From contig JASDFA010000002.1 of NCBI GenBank assembly GCA_035772735.1, positions 8,928,001 through 8,992,000 of the forward strand: a stretch of 64,000 nucleotides of DNA, written 5' to 3'. Source of the stretch: Datura wrightii. Taxonomy: Eukaryota; Streptophyta; Magnoliopsida; Solanales; Solanaceae. Each line of letters opens with the position of its first letter. Within the stretch, counting starts at the first letter, position 1. The notes under the pieces are model-generated. The model was not told where the DNA came from. It saw nothing but the letters and a program-made list of their open reading frames with translations, and did no database searches. Below, piece after piece: positions 42,453 to 54,283 of the stretch. The translations under genes and the position numbers were made by a program.

Positions 42453-43946
42453 GTACCTGCTTCAAAATATCAAGAAATTTCTGGGAACCTGTGTCTTCCT
42501 TCTGTTCTTCTTAAACTTTCTGGAAATGGAAGTGGTGGTCTGGCTTCTACCACTTTCGTCTTTGAGTTGCTTGACTCACCCACCTCCTGTATGAACATCA
42601 CAACCTGCTCCTCATCAACTTTATTATCTCTAGGGATCACCTCACCCAGATTGTTACCACTACGCAGAGAAATTATACTCATATTTTCCTTGGGGTTCTT
42701 CTCGATGTTACTCAGAAGTGCCCCTTGTGGTTTGTTAGTCCATTGAAGGGACAATTGCCCTGTATGTCTCTCCAGCTCATGGATGGACTTCTGCATCTTA
42801 TTAACCACATGAGTCTACTGAACCATCCACTGCTTTATCATTTTCTCGAGTGAACGACCAGGCTGCTAGCCCTAAGGTCTTGGATAGTTGTTCTAGGGCC
42901 TTTGAAAATTCTGATTCCCTCCTCCATGAGGGATTGGCTACATTCCTGTACCCTTGTTTATAGTTGTTACCTGCAAAACCTCCATCATGACCTTGTTGCC
43001 CTACAAAATATATAGAATCTGGGTTTAATGGACAACCTGAATAAGCGTGGCCTTTTCCACACACCTCACATGATGGTGGTGGATTCTGGACCTGATTGAC
43101 CTACTAAACCTGACTTCCTGCTAGTGTGGTTACAAGCTTGTTGATCATATTCACCAACTGACTAATATCTACTCAGATTGCTACTACACTATCTACCTCG
43201 AGCTTTCCTAGAACCTTGGCTACTGTGAACCCTCTACCTGAGTCTTGACTCCCCACTGACATGAGATTCAAAAGATCTTCTATCTCATCATAGATCTTAG
43301 ATAAAATTTGTCCTTGTGTAGTAGCATCAAGAAAGATTTGGACTCCAGTTTCATCCCCTTTATTAAATTATTCCCAAAAATCTCCTTGGCTACATGTGGT
43401 GCGGGTAATCTCTAAAGTAGCCCTTGTATCATTCCCAAGCCTGAGCCAAGGTTTCACCATCTTTCCGCACAAAATCGGAGATCTTTCCTCTCAACTCTTT
43501 TGTCCTTCTTGAAAAGAAGAACTTGTTAATGAATTTGTTAGAAAAGGCCTCCCAAGTGGTGATGGAACCTGCTGGCTCATTTTGAAGCCACTCCTTGGCC
43601 TCACCAATCAATAAGAATGGAAACAATGTAAGCTTAACATATTCATCTGACATGTTCTGATAGTGAAAGTACTCACTCAGCTCCACGAACGTCATCAGAT
43701 GTGTGTGAGGATCCTCATGTGGCTTGCCTTGATATTGGCAAGTATTTTTGACCAACCGCATGGTCCCTTCTTTCAACTTAAAGTTATCAGTGATGGTCGG
43801 CTTGATGATTGCTTTAGAAGCATTCTCCATGTTTGGCCTAGAAAAGTTAAGCATTGGAACCCTCTCCTCTTCAAGTTTGGCCTAGAAAAGTTAAGCACTG
43901 GAACCCTCTCCTGGTTGTTGCCCTGTGCTTGCTCTTTATTCTCCAT
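42453..43946 (-). pseudogene. Gag, element F
   Basis: It starts at the ATG at 43946 (MENKEQAQGNNQERVPVLNF). A 44-bp tandem duplication (43832-43919) shifts the frame; downstream the capsid block continues (FKLKEGTMRLVKNTCQYQGK, EAKEWLQNEPAGSITTWEAF). The zinc knuckle CEVCGKGHAYSGC is near 43070-43030, then a linker with ALEQLSKTLG and SIHELERHTGQLSLQW. Stops after AQAWE (near 43427) and several in 43100-43400. Second Athila-like subfamily, close to H. Confidence 0.8.
43832..43919. repeat. Tandem duplication, 2 x 44 bp, in F gag
   Basis: Units 43832-43875 and 43876-43919 begin tttggcctagaaaagttaag and differ at about three bases. 44 is not a multiple of three, so it breaks the gag frame. Confidence 0.9.
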
Positions 43947-44132
43947 AGTTAACCTGTAAAAGGTTCTCCAAACTTTAGGATCAAAAAAAGCCAACGATGG
44001 TCCTCGATTTCTTGTGGTAAGCATACACTGAGCACACAACACCTACAAACTTCACAACCAATCAACAAAAATGTAAAATACAGAATAGAGGAATAAAAAT
44101 CCTAACTTACAAATGATTAATCAATCTTCAAG

Positions 44133-44150
44133 TCCCCAACAATGGCACCA
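44133..44150 (-). other. Primer-binding site, tRNA-Asp type (F)
   Basis: The minus strand reads TGGTGCCATTGTTGGGGA, several mismatches from the tRNA-Asp complement, six bases from the LTR. Confidence 0.7.
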
Positions 44151-44640
44151 TAAACTTGGTGTCGCCCAAGCGCATACAAGCGCACACAGTCATCAAGTAA
44201 TATAGGACAGTGAACTCCCGATTATCGATTCCTCAATGACTTGTCAGATTAATCGCTCAAGCTAAACTTTTTATTTCGCTACTCCAGCAAAAATAGATAT
44301 AAATGGGGAGTGGTTTGGAGAATTAAACTACTAAACTTGAAATTATGAAGACCTAATAAACTAAAGTTTTTGCAAACTTGTTTGAACTTCAAATGATGAT
44401 GAAAATCTAGGTAATAGCACTTTCGCTTCAGGTTGAGTTTTCAAGACTTGATTTTGATAGATTAATTCTTCCTAATATTGCTAGTTGCAAGTTACTATTC
44501 CATTTCTTGCCACCCTCCTAAGCTTCCAAGAACTGTCTCGTGAACCGTAACACCTATATCCCTATGCTCGTAGGAGAAATACGAAACGACGATTATGCCT
44601 ACTTGTATGTCAACTAAACAGGGTTGAAGGGTATATCCCT

Positions 44641-46132
44641 TGACGTGCCCTTATTCGCGCGTCCGCAAGTGTACGGGTCGTGCAAGTAACATAGTGGCTC
44701 TTTTTAAGAACCGGAATGTTGAACCCACAGGGACTGCACCCATTCCTCTAACTATCCATTACAAGTGTGATCTTAAATACCGAAAATGTTGGTTATAGAA
44801 GTTTTCGAGGGAGATTTTTAATTAAATCTAAATTTGGTCTACGAAATATTTTGAATGCACTCCAGGAGCAACATAGAGTTAAAATCAGATAATCATGCGA
44901 TGCTACGATTTGCAATGGGTTAAGTATGCCACTATCGATTGTCGCTTCACATAATTAGAATTGCTTGTTCATGGTCTTTCGAGCCTCTAAACACGACAAA
45001 CTAGCCTCACTGCATCATTGTAAGCAAGGATGCTACTTCTAGTTCGTGGGCAATCAATTATGTTGTGGTTTACGTGGAAATGATTAGGGACTTTCGTGCG
45101 TCTAATCATTTAACTCAACTTAGCCACACAACTACTTCTTCGAGTGGTGATGTGATAATCTTAAGTCGGTCATTAAATACACCCATTTTATCAACCAACC
45201 AAGGTGTTAGGTATATTTCTATCCTAACACGAAATTATATCGTGAGATATAAACACGCTCCTCACATTCTCATGTTCTGACCTAGGTCACTGCTTTCTCA
45301 AACCTATGCCCAAGCTAACGTATATGTTTTCATGGTGATCAATCACAAAGACAACCAACAATCAAGAATGCAAGCCGGAAACAACAATCAATAACTTAAT
45401 TCCAAAACAACTTCATAGAATCACAATCATAATTCATGACTTCAACCCTAGAGGAAGGGTTCTAGCCATTCATGTTCGTAAAACTACAAGAAACTACAAC
45501 TAAATTAACATACTTACAAGAATTTGGTAGAAGAGAAGGGAATTTGATAAACCCTAGATAAGTTCTCCCCCTTCTCCCTTCACTCCTAGGTAGTTTTCCA
45601 GAATAAAATCGTGACCAAGTGTTTTTAGGAGCTAAGGGACCTATTTATAGTAAATGAGAAACGTGCACAATTTAGCCTGTCATGGAACGGCTCCGTGTCA
45701 CGGAGTGTATCGCGGAGCACTGCCTCCGTGACACGGAGGTAACGCGGAGGCTCTCTGGAAATTGCCTCCGGAAGCCAAAGCTGCCGAGCGTCACCACGCT
45801 GCCAACGTGATATGCTGCTCATGCAGCGCGTTGGCCTTGCTCTGTCATGCAGCTGGCCTAGCATGGCACGGCGCTGGCGCACTGGAGCCTTTCCAAGGCA
45901 TGCTCCTTGCCGACTTTCGCAATTGCTCCCGACTCCGTTCCTCTACTTCACCAACTTATGAATTAGTTCCTCAAAATCATTGAAACCTACAAAACAAGGA
46001 CTAATCATGTTGGTTAGAACATATATTCACATTTATATAAAATCACATGAAAATGTATAAAATAAATTAGATAAACAAGACTAAATTAAGGTATAAAGCA
46101 TCACTCGGGCATGCTATTTTTGCCCGAGATCA
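44641..46132 (-). repeat. 3' LTR of element G
   Basis: tgacgtgccc..cccgagatca on plus. TATA as CTATAAATAG at 45641-45650 (minus). U3 array at 45680-45900 with CGGAGG/CCTCCG and GCAGC/GCTGC palindromes. Terminal hairpin CTCGGGC..GCCCGAG. Confidence 0.9.
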
Positions 46133-46171
46133 CCTACCCCACACTTAAAAGTCTTGTTCATCCTCGAACAA
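46133..46171 (-). promoter_or_regulatory. Polypurine tract and hairpin, element G
   Basis: The minus strand reads TTGTTCG-AGGA-TGAACAA (46171-46154), then TTTTAAGTGTGGGGTAGG to the LTR. Confidence 0.78.
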
Positions 46172-47739
46172 CCTTTTACATCTCATGCATATAGAGACTC
46201 ACACATAACTAATTTACTAAGATAATCCAAGCTACGGCTACAATGATTACGTAAGATAACAAGCTACAAATAGAGCATGCACGATTTAATCGTTGAAATG
46301 AAATACAACTTCGCTAAGACTTCTTAACCTCAGGAAGCGACTCTCAATCTTAGCAAACTCATGCAAATCAACTTATTAAGAAATCCCACATGAATTATAT
46401 CCTTCATTCAACATGTGCCCTCACAGAATGAGAGTTACCCATTTTCACATGCAAAAGCTTTTTAAATCACAACATGTGTGGGTACATGAATAGAGTTACG
46501 CTCACTATCACAAAGAATTCACATGCATCATGTAATGACCCATAAGCTTGCCCTTAGTGTTTTATTCCACTAATTTAAGGATGTGTGAATGTAAGATCAA
46601 GTAGGGCTTAATGGGTTGTAATGTAAGCTAAGGGACGGGTAGGTACTATTCTGATAGTGACTATCTCCCCCAAGCGGTTTTAATACATCCAACATTCATT
46701 AAGGACATCTCTTTTCTTACTTCCTCCTCATTCTTTTCAATCTTGAATTTTCTCTTCTTGTTCCATTTCTTTAAGCACACTCAGCTTAGTAGTAAGGAGT
46801 ACTTAAGCAAAAATTTTATTTTCATTCATTTATTTTCTTACTCCCTACTAATAATCAACCATTTTTACACAAGTGCACCTTTGTCCTTTTCTCAACTTTC
46901 ACAACTTCTACTTTTCCTTCTTTTTCACGCTTCCCACTCCTTCACTCTTTGGAATTTTTTCACTTAAGCGCTTAGGAGTTTTGGATCAAATCAAGGCTAA
47001 TGAAAGAAAAAGGATTAAGCTTCTGTTGTAGCTATCAAAGAATAGGCTTAAGGCACAATGGGGCTCACTAGGATTCAACATTCAAGGTAGGTAAAGTGAG
47101 GGATAAAAATTAGGTTCATTCAAAGAAATGCCTAAATCATCTCCTACAGTCCACATCCTTCATTTCGTTTTATATACACACCAGGCAAGTTCTAGACACT
47201 CCACAATAGCATGGAATAATCGAAAACCTTACACTCATGGCACATGCTCAATTCAATACATACTTAGCAGATTTTTTTTAACTCAGCTAATCAAAAGAAT
47301 TCAAACATTAAGCTTCAATCATATCAAGTCAAATTCAAGAGCATAGGTGTCTCAAACATAGGTATACCACTTGCATGCTTCAACACTAAGCATACCTGCA
47401 TCTTACAATCATTTATAGCACATAACAAGAATATCAAGCCATCAATTAGCTACGGGTTCAAAAACCAAACCTATTGACTAATATTTCCTCAAGACGGTCG
47501 TCATCCATCCATCGTCAGAAACAGTCCCTAACTATGACTAAAAACATTGTATACAGATCAAAGATAAAAATTTATTCTTCGGTTCAAAGACCCCCCATTG
47601 AAAAAGAACCGAAAAGAAAAACCAACGGGTGATGAAGTCATTCTTAACTCACAAAAAAATTTCAATTTTCTCACAAGCATTACATTCACCAAAAATCGTT
47701 AAGCACAAAAATTTGAAAGTTCCCTTGAAATTTACCTCA
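46172..47739 (-). other. 3' untranslated region of element G
   Basis: Non-coding, collinear with A and especially I: CTTAAGCGCTTAGG at 46963-46976 and the CTCAAGACGGTCGTCATCCA block at 47488-47507. Confidence 0.7.
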
Positions 47740-47774
47740 CCCCACACTTGAATCATGCTATGTCCTCATAGCAT
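47740..47774 (-). promoter_or_regulatory. RGGA-loop hairpin and internal polypurine-like tract, element G
   Basis: The minus strand reads ATGCTATG-AGGA-CATAGCAT (47774-47755), a perfect 8-bp stem, then TTCAAGTGTGGGG. It persists although ORF2 is absent. A further CCCCACACTT (plus) occurs near 47870; 47775-48028 is otherwise empty. Confidence 0.8.
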
Positions 47775-48028
47775 CAAATTAACATTTAAAGAGGGTGAGA
47801 AATACTCCCTGAGGCCTTTAGGCCTAGCTACAACATGCTTTTCTTCAACTTGCACAAGTGGGTGTTTGACCCCACACTTTTTCTCTTCCATGCTTGCTAG
47901 CGTCCTCCTCAAAGGTACTCAGACTTCCCCTCCATCTGTGCTTAACTTTCCACCAAAACAACACAAGATGAAAATAAAAAAAAATCAACTAAAATGCAAG
48001 AAATTAAAATGGTATCTGTGGTACCCTT

Positions 48029-48074
48029 GGGTTGCCTCCCAAGCAGCGCCTGATTTTACGTCGTGGCCCAACGT
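48029..48074 (-). promoter_or_regulatory. Double-hairpin signal after gag stop, element G
   Basis: In coding direction ACGTTG-GGCCA-CGACGT, spacer AAAATCAGGCGCTG, CTTGGG-AGGCAA-CCCAAG. It begins shortly after the gag stop. Confidence 0.8.
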
Positions 48075-48086
48075 GGACTGTCCTTT

Positions 48087-49088
48087 TTAGGACATCCTCA
48101 TACCTGGGTTCTCTTTCGAGGACCATCTCCTTTTCTTTTGTTGTTTAGAGGAAACAGCCTCCACTCTTTTCCTCTCTTTCTCCAACTTCTTCTCAATTTG
48201 AAGTCCTCTATCAGACTCGGGCTGAACACTTGACACTGCCTTTGGCCGTGCCCCTCTCGATGACTCGCTGTGCCACTCTGGATTTCCTTGGGCAATTCTG
48301 TTCAACAAAGTGTGCAAATCATCATACGTCTTCTCCAAGGCTTGCCCACCCGCTGCAGAGTCTAGTAAAATTTTAGTGTGTGGGTCTAGGCTTTCTACAA
48401 AGGTCTGAGCCAGCACTTCATTTGATTGCTGGTGATGGGGACAGTCTCTCAACAATGACTTGAATCTTTCCCAAGCCAAATATAAGTTCTCATCAGGCCT
48501 CTGCTTGAAACTTAATATCTCACTTCTCAACTTTGCAGTCTTGCCTGAAGGAAAGAATCTGATAAGGAACTTCTTAGACAAGTCATCCCACGAAGTTATG
48601 GAGTTTGGTGGCTCAGCCTTCAACCACTTTTTCGCCTCTCCCAACAATGAAAATGGGAAGAGGGTCAATCGGACATAATCTGTGGACACGCCGGTGGGGA
48701 CAAACGTGTCACTAATCTCTAAAAAGCTCTATAAGTGCTGTTGCGGCTCCTCATGTGCCATTCCGGTGAATTGACCACTAGAATGTAACAGCTGCACCAT
48801 GTTCTGTTTAAGCTCAAAGTTCCCTCCAGGCTCCGATTTACGGATACTAGAGGTCACGTTCGTCGCTAGTGGGATTGCCACTTCGCGAACTAGTCTAGCT
48901 GCCATTGCTTCCGATGACAATTGTTCTTGTCCCGCGGGTGGTTGTTGTTGTACCTTTTCTTGAAGTCTCTTCAGCTTTTTCTCTAGAGCTACTCTCTTGT
49001 GCAAATGGATTTGATGTTTAGGTTCAAGCAACGGTTCCACAAGCTCTCTATTTTTAGCTAGCTCGGCAGGACAACCTGTCACCTGCAA
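48087..49088 (-). pseudogene. Shortened Gag with basic tail, element G
   Basis: One frame of about 333 codons with a single TAG near 48730 (CAG in the homologues). The capsid block is well kept (FELKQNMVQLLHSSGQFTGM, LGEAKKWLKAEPPNSITSW, LIRFFPSGKTAKLRSEIL, LLRDCPHHQQSNEVLAQTF). Where A, B and D carry the CCHC zinc knuckle, G ends in a Lys/Arg-rich tail (KKLEKERKRVEAVSSKQQKK RRW). No ATG starts the frame; it follows a tttgcag acceptor-like site, as in B. If expressed it could co-assemble with relatives' Gag; this is inferred. Confidence 0.82.
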
Positions 49089-49164
49089 ATAATCAGACTA
49101 AGACCAAGTTTCTCAACACTTAAGAAAATTTTAAAAAAAGATAAATTATCAAAACTTTACCGAG

Positions 49165-49182
49165 TCCCCAGAAATGGCGCCA
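49165..49182 (-). other. Primer-binding site, tRNA-Asp type (G)
   Basis: The minus strand reads TGGCGCCATTTCTGGGGA, three mismatches from the tRNA-Asp complement. Confidence 0.82.
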
Positions 49183-49189
49183 AAAAACT

Positions 49190-50682
49190 TGACATGCCCT
49201 TGTTCGGGCATCCGCAAATGTACGGGTCCTGTAAATAATATAGTGGCTCTTTTTAAGAATCGGAATGTCGAACCCACAGGGACTGGACCCATTCCTCTAA
49301 CTATCCATTACAAGTGTGATCTTAAATACCGAAAATGTTGGCTATAGAAGCTTTCGAGAGAGATTTTTAATTAAATCTAAATTTTGTCAACAAAATATTC
49401 TGAATGCACTCTAGGAGCAACATAGAGTTAAAACCAGATAATCATGCGATGCTATGATTTGCAATGGGTTAAGTATGCAACTATCGATTGTCGTTTCACA
49501 TAATTAGAATTGCATGTTCATGGTCTTTCGAGCCTCTAAACACGACAAACTAGCCTCACTGCATTATTGTGAGCGAGGATGCTACTTCTAGTTCGTGGGC
49601 AATCAATTATGTTGTGGTTTACGTGGAAATGATTAGGGACTTTCGTGCGTCTAATCATTTAACTCAACTTAGACTCACAACCACTTCTTCGAGTGGTGAT
49701 GTGATAATCCTAAGTCGGTCTTTAAATACCCCCATTTTATCAACCAAGCAAGGTGTTAGATATATTTCTATCCTAACACAAAATTATATCGTGAGATATA
49801 AACATGCTCCTCACATTCTCATTTTCTGACCTAGGTCACTGCTTTCTCAAGCCTATGCCCAAGCTAACGTATACGTTTTCATGGTAATCAATCATAAAGA
49901 CAACCAACAACCCAGAATGCAAGACGGAAACAACAATCAATAACTTAATTCCAAAATAACTTCATAGAATCACAATCATAATTCATGGCTTCAACCCTAG
50001 AGGAAGGGTTTTAGCCATTCATATTCGTAAAACTACAAGAAACTACAACTAAATTAACATACTTACAAGAATTTGGTAGATGAGAAGGGAATTTAACAAA
50101 CCCTAGATAAGTTCTCCCACTTCTCCCTTTACTCCTAGGTAGTTTTCCAGAATAAAATCGTGACCAAGTGTTTTTAGGAGCTAAGGGACCTATTTATAGT
50201 AAATAAGAAACGTGCACAATTTAGCCTATCGTGGAACGGCTCCGTGTCACGGAGTGTATCGCGGAGTACTGCCTCCGTGACACGGAGGTAACGCGGAGGC
50301 TCTCTGGAAATTGCCTCCGGAAGCCAAAAATGTCGAGTGTCACCGCGCTGCCAACATGACACGCTGCTCATGCAGCGTGTTGGCCTTGCGCTGTCGCGCA
50401 GCTGGCCTAGCGTGGCACGTCGCTGGCACGCTAGAGCCTTGCCATGGCATGCTCCTTGCCGACTTTTGCCAATTGCTCCCGACTCCGTTCCTCTACTTCA
50501 CCAACTTATGAATTAGTTCCTCAAAATCATTGAAACCTACAAAACAAGGACTAATCATGTTGGTTAGAACATATATTCACATTTATATAAAATCACATGA
50601 AAATGTATAAAATAAATTAGATAAACAAGACTAAATTAAGGTATAAAGCATCACTCGGGCATGCTATTTTTGCCCGAGATCA
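49190..50682 (-). repeat. 5' LTR of element G
   Basis: tgacatgccc..cccgagatca on plus, matching 44641-46132. TATA at 50190-50199 (minus), palindromic array at 50225-50450. Confidence 0.9.
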
Positions 50683-51744
50683 TCCCTATCCTCATAAATA
50701 ACTTTTGACCTTCAATCCATGGGCCAAAGGATCTTTCAATTCTTATTTTGTATTTACTTTTAACCCTTTCAGTTTCCTCTCTCAAGTTCAACCAAATGCC
50801 AACAAATTTATTCACAAGGTGATTAGTCTAGTGAATAAGCAATTAAAATAAGTAAATTTAAATATCCTTTAATGAAGAATCAAAACTAAAAATAATCAAT
50901 CTTTCAAACTTCAACCATAGCTATAGACAAAATCCTAGAATGGGCTTTTAGCCACTCATGTTCAAGTGAAAAAACAAAGACATCATCATTTGAAGCATAA
51001 AAATGATAGAGAAAAGAAGAAACCTAAGTTACGAACTTGTCTCTCCTCCAAAACTGCATTACAACCCTTCCTATGATCAAACAAAATGATGTATGAATGC
51101 TAACAAATGACCTATATGTTATATTTATAAGTGAGCCCTCAAATAATGTTTTTTCCCTCAAGTAATTAGCTTCAAAATTAGAAAAATTCATCCCGAAATA
51201 GGTCTGGCACGCTGCGCCCTCCATAGCCCCAAAGTTGGCTCAATTTTCCTCTGAACTTTTGCTCCAGACGCCCCATGCCAGCCATAGCACCAGAGTGTTA
51301 GTCAAATTTCTGAGCAATTGAACCCTTATGGCGCCCTCTCCATCCAAAGCACCAGAGTGTTGGAAAATTTTCCTAAGTTTGAGATGCTTTAGGCACTCCA
51401 TGCCTCTTATCTCGCCAAGGTGTTGACTAAATTTTCCTCTAAAGTTCGGGAGTGCATGTCACCCATAGCACCAAATTTGGTGCATATTTCTCTAAAGTTT
51501 AGGGGTTGGCACACCACGCCAGCTATAACCCCTGGCCCACTTTTGCGAACTCTTCTTTCTTCACATCCTTGGTCATTTTTGGGTCCTTTTTCCTTGGTTT
51601 CCTGCTCAAGATATTTAAAGACATTTTCTAGCTCAAATGACACACGAAAACATGAATTCATGCATTTCATAAGGATTATGAACTCAAAACAAGGCAAAAG
51701 ACGGGTCAAAACATTAAATGAGCATAAGAATATGCCCAACATCA

Positions 51745-52725
51745 CTCCCTATTATAAGTGTGACATGCTTCACACCCATAAGAAGGACTCTACTAGAAAC
51801 AACTTCGTATACATCCTAGGACATTTAAATCTAGTGTTTAATACCAAATTTTTCATAATTCAAGTCCAAACACTGGGCGAGACTGGCATTTAATGTCTTA
51901 ACTTTTCTGAGCAAACCAACGACATGATATAACCCATAATATAATCGGAAGATAGTGAAAGATATCCACTTCATACATACAATTACTAAAAGAAAAGAAG
52001 GTATTTCATGCAATTTTTAATAAAAATCAAATGAATAATATTCCATAACACAAGACTTGCCTAGTTTACCTCATGGTTGAATGTATTAGACTCACCTAAT
52101 CTATGAAGCCTCTAACATAATAATAGTTGTCTTATCGAGATAAGATCTGGCATACGCATAAGTAAAATGAGAAAATTTGAAATATTGACACTCCCTAAAA
52201 GCAATAGGGACTCACCAATAGCTGAGTGAATATGTCCTAATAGGTTGCTCGTCCTCTTGTCTAAGTACCTGTGTCTGTATTATTTAAAATGCAACATCCC
52301 ATCAAAAAGGACATAAGTACATATAGAATTTTATTACATATAATATGACAAAATAAAACACGAAGGATAACTAAAGTAGAAGGATAACTCAAGAAGCCAT
52401 AGTCATATTATAAAAATAGAAAAGATTTCACAACAATAATAGGTTGACTTCAAAGTTTATGTTTCACCATTTAATAGTTCATTACGGGAGTTTAATAGTA
52501 TAACCAACATAATCCATCATGCGAGCACATGGAATCTGATCTAAGTCATCACATACCTTGTCGAGTATGGAACATACATGTCATGATTTGCTAGCAAAGG
52601 ATCCATAATACACCTCTTTTGGAAACACAAAAGATATGCCCGACCCAACGATACGACCCAATTTCTACGTCACCAAACATAGTTTCAAGCACTTGTCATA
52701 AATTGACTTATACTTTCTCGACTAA
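51745..52725 (-). repeat. Decayed chromovirus 5' end (leader, primer site, LTR)
   Basis: The minus strand resembles E's leader: CTAGTAGAGTCCTTCTTATG, then a degraded initiator-Met site (TTGGTATTAAACACTAG near 51856-51840), then an LTR-like AT-rich stretch. Elements F and H flank it. No open frame of interest; LTR limits not visible. Confidence 0.5.
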
Positions 52726-54074
52726 TGATGTTGGGCATATTTTGATGTCCAATTGCCATGTTTTTATCCATATTTGAACATGTTTTGAGTTCATAATCCT
52801 TAATTTATGCTTAAATTCATGTATGTGTATGTTTTATGTGCTAGCAAATGACTTTAGTTGATTTAAGCAGAAAACTAACCGAAAGGAGCTCAAAATGATG
52901 CAAGGAATAAAGATTTGAGAATCTGACGGGTCTGGTACTATGTTTGGAGCCCTGTACCAAGTCCCAAACTTTAGAGAAAAAAATCTCAGGCTAGTGCTAT
53001 GGCTGGGGTGGTGCGCGAAGCCTATTCTGGAGCTAAAAATTGCTAAAAATTTGACTAAGTCTGTGATGAGATAGAGAGGGTGGTGTGTTAGGACCATCCC
53101 AGATTGAAAAATGCTGATTTTAAAGCCAAGTCTTCAAGGGAAGAAGCGTCATTTGAAGGCTAAACTATAAATATAAGCCTTAGTTCATTTTAGCACATCT
53201 TTCATCGAATCTTTTGATCGATTAATAAGATTATAATGCATCTTGTGAGGAGAGACAAGTTTTGCTTAGGTTTTCTCTTTTCTTTATTGTATTTTTGTAT
53301 AATGATGACTTCTTATTCATTTCTCTGCTTGTCTATGAGTGGCTAAACTTAAAATCTAGGGTTATGGCCATGGTGAATGGTTGATTGTTTGAAAGTGTAA
53401 TAAACTTGGTTTTGATTATTCTTTATGGTTGTTTGTGTTGATTTGATTTGATTTATTATTTATGAGACTAATCACCTTGTGAGTAATTTGTTGGATTTTG
53501 ATTGAACATGGGAAAGGGAATCGGAAGGGTAAAAAATAAATACATAATGGGAATTCAAAGACCCTTGAACCCATTGGTGATAGGATAGAAGTTGTTGTTA
53601 AGGATAGGGATATATTTTTCAACCCCATTTAGTTGAAATACAAGTAGGCATAATTGTCGTTTCATGTTCCCCTGCGACCATAGGGATATAGGCATTAGGG
53701 TGCGTGAGATAGTTCTTGGATGCTAGGGATAGTGGAAAGAAATGGGATAGTGAATTGCAACTAACAACCGTAGGAAGAGTCATGCAAGTTTAATTACGTC
53801 CAAAAAACTCAACTTGAAACCAACTAAGTGTCATTGCCCTAGTTTGTCATCATTATTGAAATACAATCAAGTTTGCATTCATTTGTGGTTAATCTTTACA
53901 TTTGAAGTTTAGTAGTTTACTTTTCCAAAACGATCTCCAATATATTTATTTCATATATTAGTGAAATCAAAGTGAAAACCTTATAACGATTAAATTGACA
54001 AGTCCTTGTGGGTACGATATCTGGACTTCACAATCATATATTACCTGACGACCACGTGCACTTGGGTGACATCA
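52726..54074 (+). repeat. 5' LTR of element H
   Basis: TGATGTTGGGC..GGTGACATCA, 1,349 bp, related to F's LTR. GC-rich units near 52925-53100 (gtgctatggctggggtggtg) resemble F's array. Terminal hairpin TGGGCAT..ATGTCCA. Confidence 0.8.
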
Positions 54075-54080
54075 AGTTTT

Positions 54081-54098
54081 TGGTGCCGTTGCCAAGGG
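54081..54098 (+). other. Primer-binding site, tRNA-Asp type (H)
   Basis: TGGTGCCGTTGCCAAGGG, close to the tRNA-Asp complement, six bases after the LTR. Confidence 0.8.
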
Positions 54099-54283
54099 CT
54101 TGAATATTGTTTAATCATTTGTAGGTTAGAATTTTATTTCACTAGTCTGTATTTTACGTTTGTTCCTTATTTTTGTTGAAGTTCACAGGTTGTTTGCCTC
54201 AGTGTATGCCAAGCACGATAATTCAAGGTCCATCCTTAGCTTCTCTTGATCCTGAAATAGAGAGAACCTTTCAAAGTTTAACT

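Larger units (their letters stand above)
44641..50682 (-). mobile_element. Gag-only non-autonomous retrotransposon G
   Basis: A complete 6,042-bp element: LTRs of 1,492 and 1,493 bp, TSD tccct at 44636-44640 and 50683-50687, tRNA-Asp type primer site and polypurine tract. The only coding region is a shortened gag; there is no protease, RT, RNase H, integrase or ORF2. This fits the class described in plants as TR-GAG elements. It retains the double hairpin, the RGGA hairpin and both polypurine-type motifs, so the cis signals outlived the genes. It lies in F's 5' LTR and is younger than F. The LTRs differ more than A's, mostly in the first 100 bp. Confidence 0.9.
36886..51744 (-). mobile_element. 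Athila-like retrotransposon F (gag-protease plus ORF2), host of G
   Basis: A minus-strand element of a second Athila-like subfamily, related to H. In coding order: 5' LTR (51744-44157, interrupted by G), tRNA-Asp type primer site, gag, protease, two double-hairpin copies, repeat array, ORF2, RGGA hairpin, 3' region, polypurine tract and a shortened 3' LTR. There is no RT, RNase H or integrase between protease (ends 41856) and ORF2, the same architecture as element A. Without G it is about 8.8 kb. Coding regions carry many stops and frameshifts, so it is older than A. The left end of the 3' LTR is missing, so no TSD is confirmed. Confidence 0.85.
44157..51744 (-). repeat. 5' LTR of element F, interrupted by G
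   Basis: Two parts, 44157-44640 and 50688-51744, about 1.54 kb together, with TG..CA ends (tggtgtcg..caacatca on plus). The join is exact after removing G and one tccct. 51180-51540 is an array of about 75-bp GC-rich units (catagcaccagagtgtt and similar) in U3. Confidence 0.85.

Noticed and set aside
44065..45280. Plus-strand frame repeated at 45065 and 49569 (VYVEMIRDFRASNHLTQL)
   Set aside because: The two copies are simply the two LTRs of G; the frame lies in R-U5 and is not conserved in A or I.
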